64,000 nt of DNA from positions 1 through 64,000 of the forward strand of contig CBFHON010000002.1 of the NCBI GenBank assembly GCA_965657505.1, written 5' to 3'. The DNA is from TMED109 sp002171375 (lineage in GTDB: Bacteria > Pseudomonadota > Alphaproteobacteria > TMED109). This document shows positions 17,761-27,263 of this stretch, piece after piece (within the stretch, counting starts at the first letter, position 1; each line of letters starts with the position of its first letter). Position numbers and translations under genes: made by a program. Below the pieces are notes generated by a model. It saw only the letters and a program-made list of their open reading frames with translations. It had not been told where the DNA came from and searched no databases.

Positions 17761-18955
17761 TATTTTTCTTTACTTTATTTACATCATTATAAAAAGAATC
17801 AAAAAAATTATAAGTATCATGGGGACCTGGCGATGCTTCTGGATGGTATTGAACAGAATAAATTGATCTTGATTTAACTTTTAAACCTTCCACAACTCCA
17901 TCAAATAATGATGTATAAGTTTCAGCTATTGTTTTCGATAAACTCTCTCTTTTAACAACAAATCCATGATTTTGACTTGTGATTTCTACTTTATTATTTT
18001 TATTAAATTTTACAGGTTGATTCGCTCCTCTATGACCATTTAACATTTTTTCAGTTTCAGCTCCTAGTGCTAAAGCTATAAGTTGGTGACCTAAGCAAAT
18101 ACCATATATCGGTATTTTTATATCAAATAACTTAACTAACAAACTTTTTACGATCTTACTTGTTGCTTGAGGGTCACCAGGACCATTTGATAAAAATATA
18201 CCATCTGGATTTAGTTTCATAATATCTTTGTATGAAATGTTAAGAGGGACAACAATTACATTAAAGTTTCTATCCGCTAACATTCTTAAAATATTTTGTT
18301 TCACACCAAAGTCTATAACAACTACATTTTTTTTATTATTATAAGAATGTATTTTTGGTTTAACATTAAAATAATTTTTGTTATAGTAGCTTTTATTTTT
18401 CCAAATATATTTTTTTTTACATGTTACCTTAGAAGCTAAGTCTGCTCCTTTTAAGCCAGGCCATGATTTAATTAAAGCAAGAGCTTCTTGAATATCTTTT
18501 TTATTAGAGCTTTCATTGATAATCATTCCATTAACATATCCATTTTCTCTTATTAGTGAGGTAATAGATCTAGTATCTATACCTTGAATACCAATAATAT
18601 TATTTTTAATTAGCCAATCTTGAAGACTGGAATCAGATCTAAAATTAGAGGCAGAAGTCATATTAGCTTTTAAAATTATTCCCTTAGCTGCAGGCACAGT
18701 AGATTCATTGTCATATATATTGGTTCCGGTATTACCTATATGAGGAAAAGTAAAAGTAATAATTTGTTCTGCGTAAGATGGGTCAGATATAATTTCTTGG
18801 TATCCAGTCATTGAGGTGTTAAAACATAACTCACCAATTGTTCTACCTTTTGCTCCTATTCCATTTCCCCAATATAAATTACCATTTTCTAATATTAATA
18901 ATGCATTTTTTTTATTAACTAGTTCTCTCAAGAGTTTCGGTTTGGATGATTTCAT
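17753..18955 (-). CDS. carA: Carbamoyl-phosphate synthase small (glutaminase) subunit
   Basis: CarA hydrolyses glutamine and channels the ammonia to CarB. The frame stays open up to 19045, but the family N-terminus is the MKSSKPKLL start at 18955, which gives 400 residues against a usual 380-400. It carries LCFNTSMTGYQEI near the N-terminus and a class I glutamine amidotransferase domain with nucleophile Cys in YGICLGHQL and His-Glu in YHPEASPGPHD. An ATG six codons upstream of the chosen start is an alternative. It is divergent from the YqeY gene and overlaps carB by 8 bases. Confidence 0.95.
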   Translation of the reverse strand: MKSSKPKLLRELVNKKNALLILENGNLYWGNGIGAKGRTIGELCFNTSMTGYQEIISDPSYAEQIITFTFPHIGNTGTNIYDNESTVPAAKGIILKANMTSASNFRSDSSLQDWLIKNNIIGIQGIDTRSITSLIRENGYVNGMIINESSNKKDIQEALALIKSWPGLKGADLASKVTCKKKYIWKNKSYYNKNYFNVKPKIHSYNNKKNVVVIDFGVKQNILRMLADRNFNVIVVPLNISYKDIMKLNPDGIFLSNGPGDPQATSKIVKSLLVKLFDIKIPIYGICLGHQLIALALGAETEKMLNGHRGANQPVKFNKNNKVEITSQNHGFVVKRESLSKTIAETYTSLFDGVVEGLKVKSRSIYSVQYHPEASPGPHDTYNFFDSFYNDVNKVKKNNA

Positions 18956-19121
18956 TTTATAATAAAATTCCATAAAAATAATTTTAGTAAAAATAATAAT
19001 TGTCTCTTGGAAATCCACAGTAATCAAATCATACATTTTGGTCAAGAAAAGTAATAATTATTATTTAAAATTCTTCTAAATTTATTGTAATATAAAATTA
19101 TTAATAATTAGGAACAAAAAA

Positions 19122-19580
19122 GTGTTAAGAACTAAGTTTAAAAATGAGCTATCAGAAGCTATGAAAGTTAAAGATAGTCTTAAAGTATCTACATTAAGGC
19201 TAATATTAGCTGCTGTAAAAGACAGGGATCTAGAAGCAAGAAGAAAAGGTAATGGAGATCAAATTTCAGATTCTAATATCTTAGTAATTTTAGCGAAATT
19301 GATTAAACAAAGGAATGAAGCAGCAGAATTATATACAAACGCAGGAAGAAATGAATTAGCAGAATCGGAATCTAAAGAAATAGAGATAATTAATACTTTT
19401 ATGCCTAAAATGTTAACAAAAATTGAGTTAGATAAAGTAATTGACGACTCCATAAGTATTGTAGAAGCAAAATCATTGCGAGACTTAGGGAGAGTAATAT
19501 CTAAAATTAAGGAAGATTACACTGGAAGATGTGATTTTGCTGATGTTACTCAAATGATAAGAAAACGCTTAGAAAGGTAA
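19122..19580 (+). CDS. GatB/YqeY domain protein
   Basis: This 152-residue stand-alone YqeY protein is related to the tail domain of the GatB subunit of tRNA amidotransferase. Diagnostic blocks are STLRLILAAVKDRD near residue 25, ILAKLIKQRNEAAELY around residues 55-70, and the C-terminal GRVISKIKEDYTGRCDFADV. The molecular role in bacteria is not settled; a link to tRNA-dependent amidation is assumed. It starts with GTG, supported by AGGA at 19110-19113. It is 12 bases upstream of dnaG; YqeY-dnaG-rpoD is a classical proteobacterial macromolecular-synthesis arrangement. Confidence 0.9.
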   Translation: MLRTKFKNELSEAMKVKDSLKVSTLRLILAAVKDRDLEARRKGNGDQISDSNILVILAKLIKQRNEAAELYTNAGRNELAESESKEIEIINTFMPKMLTKIELDKVIDDSISIVEAKSLRDLGRVISKIKEDYTGRCDFADVTQMIRKRLER

Positions 19581-19592
19581 ATTAATTATTGT

Positions 19593-21308
19593 ATGGCCTT
19601 TTCTGATAATTTAGTTGATATAATTCATGATAAAGTATTATTGTCTGATGTCATTAGCAAGACAGTAAATTTGTCTAAAAAAGGTAGTGACTTTATAGGA
19701 CTTTGTCCTTTTCATAATGAAAAAACACCTTCATTTACAGTAAGTAATGATAAAGGTTTTTATCATTGTTTTGGGTGTGGTGCACATGGAGATGTAATTT
19801 CTTTTATTATGGAAAAGGAATCTATTGATTTTAAAGAGGCAATTAAAATCTTAGCTTCAGAAGCTGGTATTAATATTTCAGACTACTCATTTAAAAATAA
19901 GAAAATAAGTAAAGAAGAATTAAAGCTAAAAGAAATATTAGAAATTTCAAAAGATTATTTTAAAATTAATTTTAATTCCACATCTGGAGATAAAGTAAAA
20001 AACTATCTTGAAAAGAGAAAAATATCTTTAAAAGCGAGTAGTTATTTCGAGCTTGGTTTTGCTAAAAATATATCTGCAAGTTTAATTGCTTACTTAAAAG
20101 ATAAAAATTTTTCTGATGAAAATATTATTCAAACTGGCTTAGCTAGAAAATCTAATAAAAATAATCAACATTATGATTTTTTTAGAAATAGATTAATTTT
20201 TCCTATTCATAACCATATTGGTGAAGTAGTTGCATTTGGAGGAAGGTCTATGGATGGATTAGAACCTAAATATCTCAATTCACCAGATACTATTCTGTTT
20301 AAAAAAAGAAAATTATTATTTAATTTTCACAGAGCTAAAAAATATGTTCAAAAGAAGAAATTACCTTTTATTGTGGTAGAAGGATATTTAGATGTTATTT
20401 CATTATATCATATAGGAGTGTATGGAGCAGTTGCACCATTAGGAACAGCTTTATCAGAGGAGCAGTTAATATTATTATGGAAAGTATCAGATGAACCAAT
20501 AATATTTATGGATGGTGATGAAGCTGGATATAGATCAGCTATAAGAACTCTTAATATAGCCATGAAAATATTAAAACCAGGTAAGTCACTAAAATTTATT
20601 TTATTAGAGGATGGAAAAGATCCAGATAATTTAGTTTCTCAAGGTAAGAAAAATCAAATTCTAGATCTGATTAATAATGCAATACCAATGTTTAAAGTTT
20701 TCTGGAATAGTGAGATAAAAAACTTGGACTTAGAAAGCCCGGAAAAAAGAGCGTCTTTTAGATTATCAATGGAGAAAAAAATATCATTAATTAATGATAA
20801 AATAATACAAAAAGAATATAAAAAATCATTCTATATTTATTATAATAACTTTTTTTCAAATAAATATTCTAATAATCAGAAGTATCAAATTAATAGTAAC
20901 CATAGTAAATTAGATAAATTGAATGCTGATAGGGTAAATAAAAAATCTTATGCGTCTCTTAGAGAAAAAAACCTTATAGAGTCTGTTTTTAATAATCCAA
21001 ATTTGTTAAAATTAGTAGAAGAAGAATTTGCATTACTTACTTTATCTAATAATGACTTAGAGATGATAAGATTAGCATTACTTGATTTATATAAAAAAAA
21101 TGGTGATTTAACAGATTTAAATATTATTGAGTTAAAAGAAGATATAAGATATAGTTCGATAATTAGTAATATTTTTAAATTAAGTGATTGGAATATAGCC
21201 AAATTTACTTCAGAGTATGTTAAAAAAAATGAAGATATAAATTTTGTGGTAAAGTGTTGGTTAGAAGCTGCAAATATACAAAATGTATGGAAAAAAAGAG
21301 AAAAATAA
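19593..21308 (+). CDS. dnaG: DNA primase
   Basis: DnaG synthesises RNA primers at the replication fork. The 571-residue protein has the CHC2 zinc ribbon (CPFHNEKTPSF ... YHCFGCGAHGD, residues 37-65) and the TOPRIM catalytic core with the invariant glutamate in VVEGYLDVISL and the DxD-type metal site in FMDGDEAG. A divergent C-terminal helicase-binding region follows. It is somewhat shorter than the 600-660 usual in alphaproteobacteria, with the loss in the linker and C-terminal region, in keeping with a small genome. It lies 106 bases before rpoD. Confidence 0.96.
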   Translation: MAFSDNLVDIIHDKVLLSDVISKTVNLSKKGSDFIGLCPFHNEKTPSFTVSNDKGFYHCFGCGAHGDVISFIMEKESIDFKEAIKILASEAGINISDYSFKNKKISKEELKLKEILEISKDYFKINFNSTSGDKVKNYLEKRKISLKASSYFELGFAKNISASLIAYLKDKNFSDENIIQTGLARKSNKNNQHYDFFRNRLIFPIHNHIGEVVAFGGRSMDGLEPKYLNSPDTILFKKRKLLFNFHRAKKYVQKKKLPFIVVEGYLDVISLYHIGVYGAVAPLGTALSEEQLILLWKVSDEPIIFMDGDEAGYRSAIRTLNIAMKILKPGKSLKFILLEDGKDPDNLVSQGKKNQILDLINNAIPMFKVFWNSEIKNLDLESPEKRASFRLSMEKKISLINDKIIQKEYKKSFYIYYNNFFSNKYSNNQKYQINSNHSKLDKLNADRVNKKSYASLREKNLIESVFNNPNLLKLVEEEFALLTLSNNDLEMIRLALLDLYKKNGDLTDLNIIELKEDIRYSSIISNIFKLSDWNIAKFTSEYVKKNEDINFVVKCWLEAANIQNVWKKREK

Positions 21309-21414
21309 ATATAGTATTGTCTAGTAATTACTTGATATATAGTTAAACAAATTATAATTACATATATATATAATACTACCTCACTACTAAATTGTAATAA
21401 ATAGAAAAATAAAC

Positions 21415-23385
21415 ATGGTTAAGAAAAGTAAAACTGTTAATAAAAGCTCAGATAACAACTCAGAAGAACAGAGTTCCAATATTATTGAGATTGAAGTTAA
21501 AAAGTTAATTTCTAAAGGAAAAGAAAAAGGATATTTAACATATACCGAATTAGAAAAAGTGCTTAACCCTCAAAAGCTTTCTATAGAAAAAATAGAAGAT
21601 ATCCAAGCTATTATTTCTGAGTTAGGAATAAGTTTAGTCGATTCTGATGAAGATGTAAATGAGTCAGATTCTGAAAACAAAAATCAATTAGTGAAAGAAG
21701 AAAACCCTAAAGAAAATGAGTTAGGAAGAACAGATGATCCAGTAAGAATGTATTTAAGAGAAATGGGAAATGTTGAGCTACTATCTAGGGAAGGAGAAAT
21801 AGCTATAGCTAAAAGAATAGAGGCTGGACGTGACCTTATGTTTAGAGGAATTAGTAGAAACCCATTAACATTAAGAAATATAGTTAAATGGAATGGTGAC
21901 CTTAAGAAAGAAAATATTATACTTAGAGATGTTATTGATTTAGAGGCTACTTATGGTTCCGGACCAGATGGAGCTACTGTTAATAACCCGTTAGCTAATG
22001 CAAAAGTTGCATCAACATTACAAGTTAACCAAGAAGCAATCAATGAAAAAAGTGAGTCTGATCAAGGTGATTCTGAAGATTCTTTTGACTCGGAAAATGA
22101 AAACCATGATGGAATGCCTTCAATTTCTGCTCTAGAAGAAATACTTGAGCCACAAATTTCTGTAGCTTTTAAACAATTATCCAAATATTCGAGGTCTATG
22201 GATAAATATTGCGAGCAGTCCATAAATAATCAAATATTGGGTAAAGAAATTAAAATTTCTGATAAAAATAAGTTTAATAAACTTCAGCAAGAAATTTCTA
22301 ATATTATGAGAGGGTTGCGACTAGATACGAATAGAGTTGAAGAATTAATTGATGAACTTTATGGAAAAAATAAAAGATTATCTTTTCTAGAAGGAAGCCT
22401 TATAAGATTGGCTTCTAAAAATAAAATAAAAAGAGACAAGTTTTTAGAATTATATACTGGTAATGAAATTCGCAAGGATTTTCTAAGAAGACTATCTTTG
22501 AATAAAGATAAAGCAATAAAAGAATTTGTTAAGAGTGAAAGACCTCAAATTAAAGAAATATTGTTAGAAATTAAAACAATTGTTGAATATTGTAGTTTAG
22601 GAGTTTCTGAATTTAAAGTTCTTGTTAAAGCAATTGAGCGAGGGGAAAGGGAATCAGGACAAGCAAAAAAAGAAATGATAGAGGCAAATTTAAGACTAGT
22701 AATATCAATTGCAAAAAAATATACTAATAGAGGTCTTCAGTTTTTAGATTTAATTCAAGAAGGCAATATAGGTTTAATGAAAGCTGTTGATAAATTTGAA
22801 TATAGGAGAGGTTATAAATTTTCAACTTATGCTACTTGGTGGATTAGACAAGCCATAACAAGATCAATAGCTGACCAAGCCAGAACAATTCGTATACCTG
22901 TTCATATGATAGAAACAATAAATAAATTAGTTAGAACATCGCGCCAAATCTTACATGAGATAGGCAGAGAGGCTACACCAGAAGAGTTAGCTGAAAAATT
23001 AGCAATGCCATTAGATAAAGTAAGAAAAGTTATGAAAATTGCAAAGGAGCCTATAAGTTTAGAAACACCAGTAGGCGATGAGGAAGATAGCCATTTGGGT
23101 GACTTTATTCATGATACAAATGCAATTATTCCTTTAGATGCGGCTATTCACGAAAATTTAAAAGAGCAAACTACTCAAATATTAGCTTCTTTAACACCTC
23201 GTGAAGAGAGAGTATTAAGAATGCGGTTTGGCATTGGAATGAATACTGATCATACGCTAGAGGAAGTTGGTCAGCAATTTTCAGTTACTAGAGAAAGAAT
23301 TAGACAAATAGAAGCAAAAGCTTTACGTAAATTAAAACATCCATCTAGATCAAGAAAGCTTAAAAGTTTTTTAGATGAAAAATAG
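21415..23385 (+). CDS. rpoD: RNA polymerase primary sigma factor RpoD (sigma-70)
   Basis: This is the housekeeping sigma factor. The 656-residue protein has an N-terminal region 1.1, an acidic linker, and region 1.2 (DPVRMYLREMGNVELLSREGE near residue 105, longer than needed to identify it). A long non-conserved insert follows, then region 2 with the -10 recognition helix YKFSTYATWWIRQAITRS. Region 4 ends in VTRERIRQIEAKALRKL. All core regions are intact. The CAU tRNA starts 9 bases after the stop, so the tRNA could be transcribed with it. The 106-base leader contains TATAAT-like hexamers but no unambiguous promoter. Confidence 0.97.
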   Translation: MVKKSKTVNKSSDNNSEEQSSNIIEIEVKKLISKGKEKGYLTYTELEKVLNPQKLSIEKIEDIQAIISELGISLVDSDEDVNESDSENKNQLVKEENPKENELGRTDDPVRMYLREMGNVELLSREGEIAIAKRIEAGRDLMFRGISRNPLTLRNIVKWNGDLKKENIILRDVIDLEATYGSGPDGATVNNPLANAKVASTLQVNQEAINEKSESDQGDSEDSFDSENENHDGMPSISALEEILEPQISVAFKQLSKYSRSMDKYCEQSINNQILGKEIKISDKNKFNKLQQEISNIMRGLRLDTNRVEELIDELYGKNKRLSFLEGSLIRLASKNKIKRDKFLELYTGNEIRKDFLRRLSLNKDKAIKEFVKSERPQIKEILLEIKTIVEYCSLGVSEFKVLVKAIERGERESGQAKKEMIEANLRLVISIAKKYTNRGLQFLDLIQEGNIGLMKAVDKFEYRRGYKFSTYATWWIRQAITRSIADQARTIRIPVHMIETINKLVRTSRQILHEIGREATPEELAEKLAMPLDKVRKVMKIAKEPISLETPVGDEEDSHLGDFIHDTNAIIPLDAAIHENLKEQTTQILASLTPREERVLRMRFGIGMNTDHTLEEVGQQFSVTRERIRQIEAKALRKLKHPSRSRKLKSFLDEK

Positions 23386-23394
23386 TTAACTTTG

Positions 23395-23471
23395 GGGCCC
23401 GTAGCTCAGTTGGTTAGAGCAAACCGCTCATAACGGTTTGGCCGTAGGTTCGAGTCCTACCGGGCCCACCA
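23395..23471 (+). tRNA. tRNA with CAU anticodon (probably Ile2, lysidine-modified; Met possible)
   Basis: A 77-base cloverleaf with encoded CCA. The acceptor stem is GGGCCCG/CGGGCCC, the D-arm is TAGCTCAGTTGGTTAGAGC, and the anticodon stem AACCG/CGGTT closes the loop CTCATAA with anticodon CAT at 23429-23431. The T-arm is TAGGTTCGAGTCCTA. There is no initiator feature (no run of three G:C pairs in the anticodon stem). The GGGCCC acceptor stem resembles the TilS-modified tRNA-Ile that reads AUA. Elongator tRNA-Met cannot be excluded by eye. The position behind rpoD is shared with other alphaproteobacteria. Confidence 0.93.
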
Positions 23472-23568
23472 AAATTTTTTTATAGATAATTTGCTTTATT
23501 ATATTAATTAAGGTTAATTTACATTGTAAATTTTTTTTATCAGTATGATGTTTGTGGGAGGAATTCAT

Positions 23569-25503
23569 ATGGATGCTAAGGTGATTTGGTTATTAGTTTT
23601 TGTAGGTCTATATTGGGCTTATTGTGTTTATTGGGGAATAAAAGGACATCTGCAGGCAAAAACTGCTAGTGATTACTTTTTAGCAGGAAGAGGGATATCT
23701 ATATGGGTATTTATTTTAGCTGCTACTGCTACTTCTTTCTCTGGATGGACATTTATGGGGCATCCAGGTCTAATTTATAGAGATGGCTTCCCCTATGCAT
23801 ATGCATCATTCTACGCTATTACAATTCCTTTTACTGGAGTAATGTTTTTAAAGCGACAATGGATGCTTGGAAAAAGGTTTGGGTTTATCACTCCAGGAGA
23901 AATGTTGTCGGATTATTTTAGATCTGATTTCATACGAATTTTAGTTGTATTAGTAGCTTTAGTTTTTTCAGTGCCTTATTTAGGAATACAATTAAGAGCT
24001 TCAGGTTTTTTATTTAATGTATTAACTGATGGAATGTTCAGTGTAAATGTTGGAATGTGGGCTTTATCGGCAGTAGTTTTCTTATATGTAGCAACTGGAG
24101 GTTTAAGAGCTGTTGCTTATGTAGACACTATGCAATGTATACTTCTCGCTGGAGGTATAATGGTGATCGGAGCTATAGCTCTTATAAATATTGGCGGATT
24201 TGGTACATTACTTGATGGAATAGCTGCATTATCTCAAACCGATACTAAACTAACTCCTGATGGTTATAGTCATTATATTGCAATACCAGGAGTTATTCAA
24301 TATGTTAAAAGCGGTGCAGAGGCTGTAGGAGGGGCATGGACAGGCATAATGATACTTTCTTATATGTTTGCTTTAATGGGAATTCAATCTGCTCCTGCAT
24401 TTACTATGTGGTCTTTTTCTAATAAAAGTACAGTTCCATTTGCGCCACAACAAGTATGGGCATCAGCATTTGGTATTGGTTTAATTTTAATGAGTTTTAC
24501 TGCTATCCAAGGAATAGGCGCTCACTTTTTAGGAGCAGATGCAGTCATGTTAGCGGCGCACCCAGAATTAGTTAATAATGTTATGGGTGCAGGTTTACAA
24601 GGCCAAGATATTATGGATACAGCAGGAAAACAGGGAATGTTAGTACCTCAGCTAATTTATTTAATGTCTGATAGTGCTCCTTGGTTAGTAGGTCTTCTAT
24701 CAGTTTGTGCACTAGCAGCTATGCAATCGACAGGTGCAGCTTATATGTCAACTGCTGGTGGTATGCTTACAAGAGATTTAGTCAAAAGATTTTTATTGCC
24801 TAACGCCTCCCATAATTTACAGAAAATTTTAGGAAGGTCTGGAGTAGGGCTTATTGTTTTAGCAGCATTATTAGTAGCAACAGTATCTAAAGATGCATTA
24901 GTTCTACTAGGAGGATTAGCAGTAGCTTATGGTTTTCAAATGTGGCCTTCACTTATTGCTATATGTTGGTGGCCTTTTCTTACTAGAGCAGGAGTAACAG
25001 TGGGATTAATTGCTGGATTAATAGCTGTTACATTAACAGAAAGTATGGGAAGAGATGTTTTTGGAATTACAGCTTGGGGAAGATGGCCGCTAACAATCCA
25101 TTCAGCTGGTTGGGGTATAATATTTAATTTAGGCTTTGCAATAATAATATCCTATTTTACTCAAAATACATCTGATACTGAGCATAAAATGAAGTTTCAT
25201 TCATTTCTTCGGGAACATTCTTCATTATCTGAAGAAAAAAAGAGATTAATTCCAACAGCTGTAATTATAACATTACTTTGGTTTTTCTTTGGAATTGGCC
25301 CAGGAGCAGTTATTGGAAATTGGATATTTGGAAGTCCTCTAGACCCAAACACTTGGGTATTTGGTATCCCATCAATTTGGGCTTGGCAAATATTATTCTG
25401 GATATTAGGAGTTTATATGATGTGGATGCTTGCTTATAAGATGGAAATGTCTACTCCTCCTAAAGATTTTGATGCTTTAACGGATGATATTGGTGATAAT
25501 TAA
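23569..25503 (+). CDS. Sodium:solute symporter family transporter
   Basis: This is a 644-residue integral membrane protein with about 13-14 hydrophobic segments. The N-terminal DYFLAGRGISIWVFILAATATSFSGWTF block is the SSF/SLC5 signature region (given by its ends; residues 33-60), followed by TPGEMLSDYFRS. SSF proteins move an organic substrate together with sodium; the substrate here is not recognisable. The start at 23569 is preferred over the ATG at 23545 because GGGAGG (23556-23561) sits 7 bases before it. Base composition is slightly richer in G and C than its neighbours, suggesting good expression. A strong hairpin follows the stop. Confidence 0.88.
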   Translation: MDAKVIWLLVFVGLYWAYCVYWGIKGHLQAKTASDYFLAGRGISIWVFILAATATSFSGWTFMGHPGLIYRDGFPYAYASFYAITIPFTGVMFLKRQWMLGKRFGFITPGEMLSDYFRSDFIRILVVLVALVFSVPYLGIQLRASGFLFNVLTDGMFSVNVGMWALSAVVFLYVATGGLRAVAYVDTMQCILLAGGIMVIGAIALINIGGFGTLLDGIAALSQTDTKLTPDGYSHYIAIPGVIQYVKSGAEAVGGAWTGIMILSYMFALMGIQSAPAFTMWSFSNKSTVPFAPQQVWASAFGIGLILMSFTAIQGIGAHFLGADAVMLAAHPELVNNVMGAGLQGQDIMDTAGKQGMLVPQLIYLMSDSAPWLVGLLSVCALAAMQSTGAAYMSTAGGMLTRDLVKRFLLPNASHNLQKILGRSGVGLIVLAALLVATVSKDALVLLGGLAVAYGFQMWPSLIAICWWPFLTRAGVTVGLIAGLIAVTLTESMGRDVFGITAWGRWPLTIHSAGWGIIFNLGFAIIISYFTQNTSDTEHKMKFHSFLREHSSLSEEKKRLIPTAVIITLLWFFFGIGPGAVIGNWIFGSPLDPNTWVFGIPSIWAWQILFWILGVYMMWMLAYKMEMSTPPKDFDALTDDIGDN

Positions 25504-25516
25504 TTATAACGAGGAA

Positions 25517-25550
25517 TACATACAGACTAATTCCTAATAGTCTGTATGTA
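25517..25550. other. Perfect 13-bp inverted repeat (RNA hairpin, possible terminator or mRNA 3' stabiliser)
   Basis: TACATACAGACTA (25517-25529) and its exact complement (25538-25550) enclose an 8-base loop just after the symporter stop. The bases that follow on either strand are not a continuous T run, so classical intrinsic termination is doubtful. A transcript-stabilising or processing hairpin between the symporter and the small gene behind it is equally likely. Confidence 0.6.
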
Positions 25551-25561
25551 ATAAATTTTAA

Positions 25562-25789
25562 ATGCTTAATTATTATTTATTGAGTGTTATTATCTTAACA
25601 TTGCTTCTATATTATCCTGTTAACAAATTAATATTTGTTCTAAGTGTTAGGAGACTTGAAAAAAAAACAGGAAAAAATTTAAGTAATATGGAAAAGTCAG
25701 GTCAGTTAAAAAGATCAAGATTTATATCTATCATTTTAATTTTACTATTTTCATGTTTATTTAATATTAATATTTTAGATATGAAATAG
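25562..25789 (+). CDS. Small two-helix membrane protein, function unknown
   Basis: This 75-residue product has a hydrophobic helix at residues 4-25, a basic middle segment (VRRLEKKTGKNLSNMEKSGQLKRSRF) described here by its character, and a second hydrophobic helix ending in CLFNINIL. The hairpin topology places the charged loop probably in the cytoplasm. It lies between the symporter and a TPR protein and ends 7 bases before the latter, so they probably form a unit. I do not recognise a named family. Confidence 0.6.
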   Translation: MLNYYLLSVIILTLLLYYPVNKLIFVLSVRRLEKKTGKNLSNMEKSGQLKRSRFISIILILLFSCLFNINILDMK

Positions 25790-25796
25790 GTATATT

Positions 25797-26393
25797 TTGG
25801 TGTTATCGAAAGTAAAACATAAAGACCCAATTTATAGTATTTTAGTAAAAATTAGTATTATATTATTTATATTATTTACTGGTTGGCTTTTATATGACCA
25901 TTTCATTAATAGGCCTCCAGAAATGAGATATTATCTTAGTGGAAATACTGCTTTTAAAGATAAAAGATATGATACTTCTCTTGAGAATTATTTTAAGGCC
26001 TTTAGTTATGATCAGAGTGATGTATACATAATAGAAGGTATAGCAAGATCTTATATGGAATTAAATGATTATGAAAATTCCTTGAAGTACTTTGATTTAG
26101 CAATAAAAACTGATGAAGAATTTGCTCCAGCATATGCAAATTTAGGAGTTCTTTATGATAGAAAGAAAGATTATATAAATGCTATCAAATATTATGATAC
26201 CGCTTTAAGACTTGATAAAGAATTATCAGAGGGAATGCATTGGATTGATAGACTTTTATATGATGTAAGAGAAAAGCCACCAACAATTATGGATAGATTA
26301 AAATATTTGAACGATCAGATGCTGCTACCTGAAAATAAGAGAATATTATCAATTGATAATATTAATGAAGAACAAATTAATTATGAAAAATAA
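25797..26393 (+). CDS. Membrane-anchored TPR protein
   Basis: This 198-residue protein has an N-terminal transmembrane anchor (about residues 18-36, IILFILFTGWLLYDHF) and a periplasmic part with at least three tetratricopeptide repeats, e.g. AYANLGVLYDRKKDYINAIKYYDTAL. TPRs bind other proteins; the partner is unknown. The start is TTG at 25797 or GTG at 25800, with an AGG-containing stretch 8-10 bases before. It ends base-to-base with a small convergent gene. Confidence 0.75.
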   Translation: MVLSKVKHKDPIYSILVKISIILFILFTGWLLYDHFINRPPEMRYYLSGNTAFKDKRYDTSLENYFKAFSYDQSDVYIIEGIARSYMELNDYENSLKYFDLAIKTDEEFAPAYANLGVLYDRKKDYINAIKYYDTALRLDKELSEGMHWIDRLLYDVREKPPTIMDRLKYLNDQMLLPENKRILSIDNINEEQINYEK

Positions 26394-26567
26394 CTAAATT
26401 ACTTTTAATATATCCACTAAAAATACCCTAATAAAAAATATTAATGCAATGCATCCAAAGAGAAGGCGAACAAAATCTTTTTCACCTTCTTTATCTTTAT
26501 AGGTAATCCCATGCCAAGCTATAATTCCTGTAGCTAAAATAAAAACCCAATTAAATAACTCTTCCAT
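26394..26567 (-). CDS. Small membrane protein (57 aa), hypothetical
   Basis: A complete short frame from ATG at 26567 to TAG at 26394 encodes 57 residues: MEELFNWVFILATGIIAWHG, a charged loop with KDKEGEKDF, then LLFGCIALIFFIRVFLVDI. That is two hydrophobic helices joined by a charged turn, a realistic small membrane protein and not random translation. It fills what would otherwise be a 219-base empty gap and is convergent with the TPR gene. The ribosome-binding site is weak. No family is recognised. Confidence 0.5.
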   Translation of the reverse strand: MEELFNWVFILATGIIAWHGITYKDKEGEKDFVRLLFGCIALIFFIRVFLVDILKVI

Positions 26568-26612
26568 GATAAAAATTGAAAAACCTAATAATTAATAATA
26601 TATTTAATATCT

Positions 26613-27263
26613 ATGAGATTAGATAATATACTTATAAATGGTCCAAAAGAAGCAAAAAATGTATTATTATTTGCTCATGGAGCAGGGGCTTCTATGGATT
26701 CTGTATTTATGAATTCTATCGTTAAAGGTTTAAGTAAAAATGGTATAATTACTATTAGGTTTGAATTTCCTTACATGGCAAAAAGAAGAATAGGTAAGAA
26801 TACATTTCCAGATAAGATTATAGATCTTTGTGTTTTTTATAAAAATTTATACTTTCAAGTTAAAAAAACATACCCTAGCAAAAATATATGGTTAGGTGGT
26901 AAATCAATGGGTGGAAGAGTCTCAACTATAGTAAGTAGGTCAATTGATGTGAATGGTGTCATAGTATTTGGTTATCCATTTCATCCTATTAACAAAATAG
27001 ATAAACTAAGATTAGAAAGTTTACAATTAAGTGGTCCTCCTATTTTGATTATACAAGGTACAAGAGATAAATTTGGAAGCATTCATGAGGTTAAACAATA
27101 TAAAATACATAAGAATAATAATATATTTTGGATTGAAGATGGTGATCATTCATATAAAACTTTAAAGAAATCTAAATTCAGTAGTGAAGAATCTATAGCT
27201 AAAGCTTATAATGAAGCTTCACTATTTATAAAAAATAATAAAATTGAGTCTATTATATCTTAA
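26613..27263 (+). CDS. Alpha/beta hydrolase of the KANL3/TEX30 type
   Basis: This 216-residue protein has LFAHGAGASMDS at residues 19-30 (oxyanion-hole region), the nucleophile elbow GGKSMGG (Ser around residue 97), an acid in IQGTRDKFG, and the histidine in DGDHSYK. This order and the short length match the KANL3/TEX30 hydrolase group found in many proteobacteria. The substrate is unknown. Its 3' end overlaps the convergent ABC1 gene by 11 bases. Confidence 0.8.
   Translation: MRLDNILINGPKEAKNVLLFAHGAGASMDSVFMNSIVKGLSKNGIITIRFEFPYMAKRRIGKNTFPDKIIDLCVFYKNLYFQVKKTYPSKNIWLGGKSMGGRVSTIVSRSIDVNGVIVFGYPFHPINKIDKLRLESLQLSGPPILIIQGTRDKFGSIHEVKQYKIHKNNNIFWIEDGDHSYKTLKKSKFSSEESIAKAYNEASLFIKNNKIESIIS

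Noticed and set aside
21309..21414. A TTGATA ... TATAAT pair upstream of rpoD.
   Set aside because: The spacer is only 15 bases and several other TATAAT-like hexamers occur nearby, so no single promoter can be supported.
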